From NCBI GenBank assembly GCA_032017425.1, contig DALZPW010000001.1: DNA of 64,000 nucleotides, one strand, 5' to 3'. The stretch is from Faucicola tetraodonis. Lineage in GTDB: Bacteria; Pseudomonadota; Gammaproteobacteria; Pseudomonadales; Moraxellaceae. Below are positions 60,631 through 64,000 of the stretch, one piece after another (the first letter of the stretch is position 1; each line of letters opens with the position of its first letter). The translations under genes and the position numbers were made by a program. The notes below the pieces were generated by a model. It searched no databases, was not told where the DNA came from, and saw only the letters and a list, made by a program, of their open reading frames with translations.

Positions 60631-60960
60631 TTATAGCAATTGGTGGGTTTTGAGTTTTTTCCGCAATGTACCGCGATTAAGTCCCAAAATCTCGGCGGTT
60701 TTGGTTTGATTGCCGCGGGTGTGTTCAAGGACGACACTGATTAGCGGTTTTTCAAATTGTGACAACATAAGCTCGTAGAGCTGGGTCGGTTGTTGTTCTT
60801 TTAAATTATCGAAGTACTCTCGCACTACAAGCTCAATGTGATGAGCTAGGCTTGCGCTGGGAGAAGTTTGCGATGGGGTATGGGTAGTGTATGGGTTAGA
60901 TGGGGTATCTGACATATTGGAATACTTGGCGCGATTTTGTAAAGCAACAGAATTGGGCAT
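60631..60960 (-). CDS. fis: Fis-family DNA-binding protein
   Basis: 109-aa nucleoid-associated and transcription-activating protein. The C-terminal DNA-binding part QTKTAEILGLNRGTLRKKLK is a helix-turn-helix typical of Fis. The N-terminus is about 10-15 residues longer than in E. coli and rich in Ser, Thr and Pro; a Met at codon 16 (MSDTPS) could be the start. It precedes purH. Confidence 0.92.
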   Translation of the reverse strand: MPNSVALQNRAKYSNMSDTPSNPYTTHTPSQTSPSASLAHHIELVVREYFDNLKEQQPTQLYELMLSQFEKPLISVVLEHTRGNQTKTAEILGLNRGTLRKKLKTHQLL

Positions 60961-61169
60961 AACAGATTCTCAAACTAAAGTTGCTGACAAATTTATTGAA
61001 TAATTCGTTAGTTAACAGATTAAATAAAACTTAAATATCAAGACGAATAATAAAGTTATTAATACTTATACTAAAACAATTATGAAACTGATAGCAAGCT
61101 TAAGTTGTTTACAATATGTAAAATTCTGCGATAAATACTGGGTGCTGGAGGCTTGTTTTATCACTATTG

Positions 61170-61210
61170 GAATGAAGCTAAAAAGAAGCTCAATTGAATG
61201 AAGCTAAAAA
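61170..61210. repeat. 15-bp direct repeat with 26-bp period, after the zinc-ribbon gene
   Basis: GAATGAAGCTAAAAA at 61170-61184 and again at 61196-61210, separated by 11 bp, so a partial tandem duplication of 26 bp. It lies in the 253-bp space between fis and the DUF3426 gene, which shows no other gene. Confidence 0.8.
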
Positions 61211-61213
61211 AAT

Positions 61214-62392
61214 TTAATAAATCAGCTCAATATTGGCGGCTTGAACTTTGGTTTTTGGAAAGTCAATACGCAATTTGACGGGTTTTATTTGATGCGGCAT
61301 CAAATAGTTGTTACCGGCTTCCAAATAATGGCTAGGGGTGAGTAGGGTTTGCGCAAGTATGGTATTGCCACTGCGCAGCGAAACCTTAACACTCGGGTAG
61401 ATAATATTATTATCCGTGGTATTGGTCAGGGTAAATATCATGTCAGTCTGCCCCGCTTGTTTGGATGAATGAGCAAGCGCTAGCATCTGCACATCAATAA
61501 GACCCGTATCAGCGATAGGCAATTGACAGGCAGGGATTTTATGGCAAATATTTGAGAGCACAGCCGCGTTTGTTTTTGAAGTGATTAGGGTGTCGATGTT
61601 AAAAATAATATATTGCACGGCTAACAAAAAGACTAATAGTAAGCTACCTAATCCCCAAATAATGCTCATATTAAAAATTTTTGCATTCGCCAATTGCTGC
61701 GAGGAAACTTGTTGCGACAAGCGTTCATCAATCTTTTGTTGATAGGCTAACAAATCTGCTTGTTGCTCACTACGAGTATCAATCGGAATTTGGTCAAAAA
61801 TATCTGTGTTAAACACCCCATCCATGCCTCGCTTGGCGCCGGCTGTGTCGTCTGCTGCTTCGTTGTCATCCGCTTGTGCCATTAAGCTTAGCAGCCAAGC
61901 CTGCTCATCGCCTAACGTCTCGTTATCTTGGGCGAGGTCTATCGCTTCAACGGCGTCCTCATCGCCAATCAATACTTTGGGATTGCTATTTTTGGCTATG
62001 GGTAGTTGGTCAAAATTGTCTATAATCTCTAAGTCATCTATGGTGCTGTTTGATTTAGCATAGGCTGATTTTGTATGAGATTGTGACAAGGGATAGGGTG
62101 AGATGGGTTTAACTGGTTCATCGACAATGAGATTGCCGGCTTCATCAATACCTGACTCATCGTCAAATAAAATCTCCTCAGATTTATCATCGATGAGCGC
62201 CGAGGACGTCTGATGGTTTGGACTTGCCGGCGGATTGTTGTTAGTAATTTTTTGTTGTTCTAGCTGGTCGGCGGCGGAGAAAATGGTTTTGCAATAGGAA
62301 CAACGAACGTACCCATTTTTAATGGCTAACTGTTCATCATTGATTTTAAATGCGTGTTGACAGTTTGGGCATTTAGCATTGTACAAATTCAT
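61214..62392 (-). CDS. Zinc-ribbon and DUF3426-domain membrane protein
   Basis: 392-aa protein. The N-terminal MJ0042-type zinc ribbon has CPNCQHAF and CSYCKTIF (two Cys pairs). Then an acidic, low-complexity stretch, a transmembrane helix near residue 248 (SIIWGLGSLLLVFLLAVQYI) and a C-terminal DUF3426 domain. In Pseudomonas a similar gene follows prmA in the same order. The usual dusB gene between this and fis is missing here. The function is not established. Confidence 0.85.
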   Translation of the reverse strand: MNLYNAKCPNCQHAFKINDEQLAIKNGYVRCSYCKTIFSAADQLEQQKITNNNPPASPNHQTSSALIDDKSEEILFDDESGIDEAGNLIVDEPVKPISPYPLSQSHTKSAYAKSNSTIDDLEIIDNFDQLPIAKNSNPKVLIGDEDAVEAIDLAQDNETLGDEQAWLLSLMAQADDNEAADDTAGAKRGMDGVFNTDIFDQIPIDTRSEQQADLLAYQQKIDERLSQQVSSQQLANAKIFNMSIIWGLGSLLLVFLLAVQYIIFNIDTLITSKTNAAVLSNICHKIPACQLPIADTGLIDVQMLALAHSSKQAGQTDMIFTLTNTTDNNIIYPSVKVSLRSGNTILAQTLLTPSHYLEAGNNYLMPHQIKPVKLRIDFPKTKVQAANIELIY

Positions 62393-62571
62393 CGCAACAT
62401 CACTTCCCTTTTAGCATTTTTAGTTTGCGTCTTTGATTGTTAATAATGTCGTGTGTTAAATCATTTAATGACGAATAAAAAATAAAGTCAACAAATTTCC
62501 TAGAGTTTATGTTCACTATGCTGCTAGCTATGATACTAGCTACGTTATTAGGCTTCGACGGGGAAAAGACG

Positions 62572-62596
62572 GCCTTACTTCCTTGTAAGGCTTTTT
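62572..62596. terminator. Hairpin downstream of prmA
   Basis: GCCTTAC (62572-62578) and GTAAGGC (62585-62591), 6-nt loop, T-run on the plus strand and a short T-rich stretch on the minus strand. It lies between prmA and the DUF3426 gene, both read leftward, so the T-run is on the less useful strand. A terminator role for prmA is possible. Confidence 0.45.
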
Positions 62597-62615
62597 ATAC
62601 GAATCGCGACTTGTT

Positions 62616-63524
62616 CTACTCGCGGCGAAAACCCGAGAGGCGATGCCAATGTTTATCTTCCTGCGCGCTAAAGGTAAATTCGCCATCCATCTCAAAATAA
62701 GGCTGATAGGCAGCTTTTACATCTTCCACTTGGTTTTCAATCAGACCGGCCAACACAATGCTACCTTGAGATTTTAATAATGTCGCAAAATAAGAGGCAA
62801 GGCTCATTAGCGGTTTGGCTAAAATATTTGCAGTTATCAAGTCCACAGGCAAAATAGCCTGCTCTTTACAATAGTCACTAAATTGTTCAGGTAAAAAAGC
62901 CTGAAGCTGATCGGCTACCTTGTTGCGCTCGGCATTTTGATGGGTTGCTAAGACTGCTTGGGGGTCAATATCGACCGCGTACACCTGTTTTGCGCCTAGC
63001 AAAAGCGCCGCAATGCCCAAAATACCTGAGCCGCATCCATAGTCAATCACCACTTTATCTTGCAAAGGTTGTTCTGTCAGCCAATCAATACAAAGACGGG
63101 TGGTTGCATGGTAACCTGTGCCAAATGCCAAGCCTGGATCCATGATGATGTTAATCGCATTGGGGTTAGGGGGTGACATCCATTTGGGCACAATCCAAAG
63201 TCCATTGGCACATTCAATGGGATGGTAGTTCTTCATCCACTCACGTTCCCAATCTTTGTCATCCACTCGGCTCGTCCAAACTCGCGTCGCCACCACATCA
63301 TTGGCGATATCTTGACTCAAAGTTTCCAAATTACAATCACCATCAAATAGCCCAGTCACAATCACATCATCCCACAATGGCGATTCACCTGGCAATGGTT
63401 CAAATAGCGGTTGGTCACCTGCATCATCTAAACTGATACTGAGCGCATCGGCTTCGAGCATCAAGGTTTCCGCCAGTTCGGCTTGCGATTTTTCGCATCG
63501 AATATGTAATTGCTGCCAAGGCAT
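62616..63524 (-). CDS. prmA: Ribosomal protein L11 methyltransferase
   Basis: Class I S-adenosylmethionine-dependent methyltransferase that trimethylates ribosomal protein L11. 302 aa. MPWQQLHIRCEKSQAE opens the substrate-binding N-domain; VIDYGCGSGILGIAAL is the SAM loop, preceded by DPGLAFGTGYHATTRLCIDWL, and ITANILAKPL is the catalytic NxxANIL-like block. No unusual feature. It lies upstream of the zinc-ribbon gene in the same order as in Pseudomonas. Confidence 0.97.
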   Translation of the reverse strand: MPWQQLHIRCEKSQAELAETLMLEADALSISLDDAGDQPLFEPLPGESPLWDDVIVTGLFDGDCNLETLSQDIANDVVATRVWTSRVDDKDWEREWMKNYHPIECANGLWIVPKWMSPPNPNAINIIMDPGLAFGTGYHATTRLCIDWLTEQPLQDKVVIDYGCGSGILGIAALLLGAKQVYAVDIDPQAVLATHQNAERNKVADQLQAFLPEQFSDYCKEQAILPVDLITANILAKPLMSLASYFATLLKSQGSIVLAGLIENQVEDVKAAYQPYFEMDGEFTFSAQEDKHWHRLSGFRRE

Positions 63525-63722
63525 AAACAGTCCTTAAAAATAACAAATAAAATAATGAAACAATAAAAAGGGAGTGCACTAGCTTGGTAGTATAAACACA
63601 TTCAGCCATAAATGCGATGTGACTTAAAAATGAAAATACCCATATTATTGCTTGGCGCACCCGAGCTAAAACACCTAGCGGTAAGGGTAAAGACAAATAA
63701 GAAGGTTCGCCTGTTACCGTCT

Positions 63723-64000
63723 CTAAAACATTTCTTTAACCGATTTTTCTAACCAAGACTGCGAGCGCGGCGCCGCATTGAGTGGTTGGTTGGTATGGAT
63801 CGGGTCGCCGCCGTTATTAGGGGTATTGGGGGTATTAGGGTTGGTCTGCGTATTCCCCGTATAGCCACCTTCATTTTGGTAGGGATTGGGTGCAGGTGGG
63901 TTATTGCCAATGGTATCTTCATAGGTTTGTCTGCGTTCAATATTGTCATAGCGCTGTTGTTGGCTTTGTCCAAACTCACTCATTGCCTGTTGTTGCTGTG
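63723..64000 (-). CDS. C-terminal part of an unknown Gln/Asn/Pro-rich protein
   Basis: The open frame continues to the right edge, so the gene probably is partial; an internal ATG at 63983 would give only 86 aa. The sequence is Gln-, Asn- and Pro-rich (NPNTPNTPNNGGD) and ends SWLEKSVKEMF. The composition suggests a disordered linker or tail. No domain is recognised, and its start, size and role cannot be told from this window. Confidence 0.4.
   Translation of the reverse strand, partial: QQQQAMSEFGQSQQQRYDNIERRQTYEDTIGNNPPAPNPYQNEGGYTGNTQTNPNTPNTPNNGGDPIHTNQPLNAAPRSQSWLEKSVKEMF

Noticed and set aside
62550..62570. Sequence GGCTTCGACGGGGAAAA as the start of a second tmRNA
   Set aside because: It resembles the tmRNA 5' end only by a few bases, with no tRNA-like end or tag frame nearby.
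63424..63696. 90-codon minus-strand frame upstream of prmA
   Set aside because: Overlaps the prmA start in another frame and has no ribosome site or domain.
1..64000. CRISPR array, prophage, insertion sequence or toxin-antitoxin pair
   Set aside because: No regularly spaced repeats with unique spacers, transposase or integrase motifs or paired small genes were found; the repeats seen are head-to-tail without spacers.

Overview
The window reads as a chromosomal segment of a gammaproteobacterium of the family Moraxellaceae, probably Moraxella or a close relative. This is inferred from moderate-to-low GC, from gene order shared with pseudomonads and Moraxellaceae (divergent M16 peptidase pair and ftsY; glnA followed by a DUF4124 gene; trpG-trpD-trpC; divergent ilvA and rpiA; glnE-ilvE followed by lipooligosaccharide genes; prmA, zinc-ribbon gene, fis, purH), and from the tmRNA tag ANDETYALAA. 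I see no insertion sequence, prophage, CRISPR array, rRNA or tRNA gene. The only stable RNA gene is tmRNA.

Layout. 1-10 kb: partial rodA, an M15-type lipoprotein peptidase, an active/inactive M16 peptidase pair, ftsY, ogt and a large Lon-like protease. 10-19.6 kb: glpK, an EEP-family hydrolase with a TetR regulator, a tiny entericidin, trmL, the tusD-tusC-tusE sulfur relay (no tusB), a GT4 glycosyltransferase with a PAP2 phosphatase, and truC. 19.6-31 kb: a PuuP-like permease, an Smr protein, an AT-rich orphan gene, trpG-trpD-trpC, glnA with a sigma-54/NtrC-like control region, a DUF4124 protein, a phosphopantetheinyl transferase, a cold-shock gene with a long structured leader, and an RhlB-like helicase. 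31-43 kb: an RlpA-like protein, tmRNA, a possible PD-(D/E)XK protein, yebC, an ABC1/UbiB kinase, ilvA, rpiA, phaB, glnE and ilvE. 43-51.6 kb: a lipooligosaccharide (LOS) locus of five rightward glycosyltransferase genes facing three leftward genes, followed by a late acyltransferase gene. 51.6-64 kb: aspS, sohB, a DUF1543 protein, a PIF1-like helicase, a GAPDH/Epd-like enzyme, purH, fis, a zinc-ribbon membrane protein, prmA and the end of an unknown gene.

How the genes work together. Nitrogen assimilation is represented by both glnA and its adenylyltransferase glnE. Amino-acid synthesis is represented by trp, ilvA and ilvE. The envelope theme runs through rodA, the M15 peptidase, the RlpA-like protein, the LOS locus and the acyltransferase. 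Translation and RNA functions include trmL, truC, tus, tmRNA, aspS, prmA and rhlB.

No complete new defence or mobile system is evident. The most unusual signal is the many short tandem duplications (unit 6-28 bp) in gene tails, linkers and leaders. One has rewritten the end of the entericidin gene, another duplicates a start codon, and three lie in a row upstream of glnE. Other leads are two orphan genes (22172-22702 and 32201-32998), duplicated LOS glycosyltransferases, and a cold-shock leader with two mutually exclusive hairpins.
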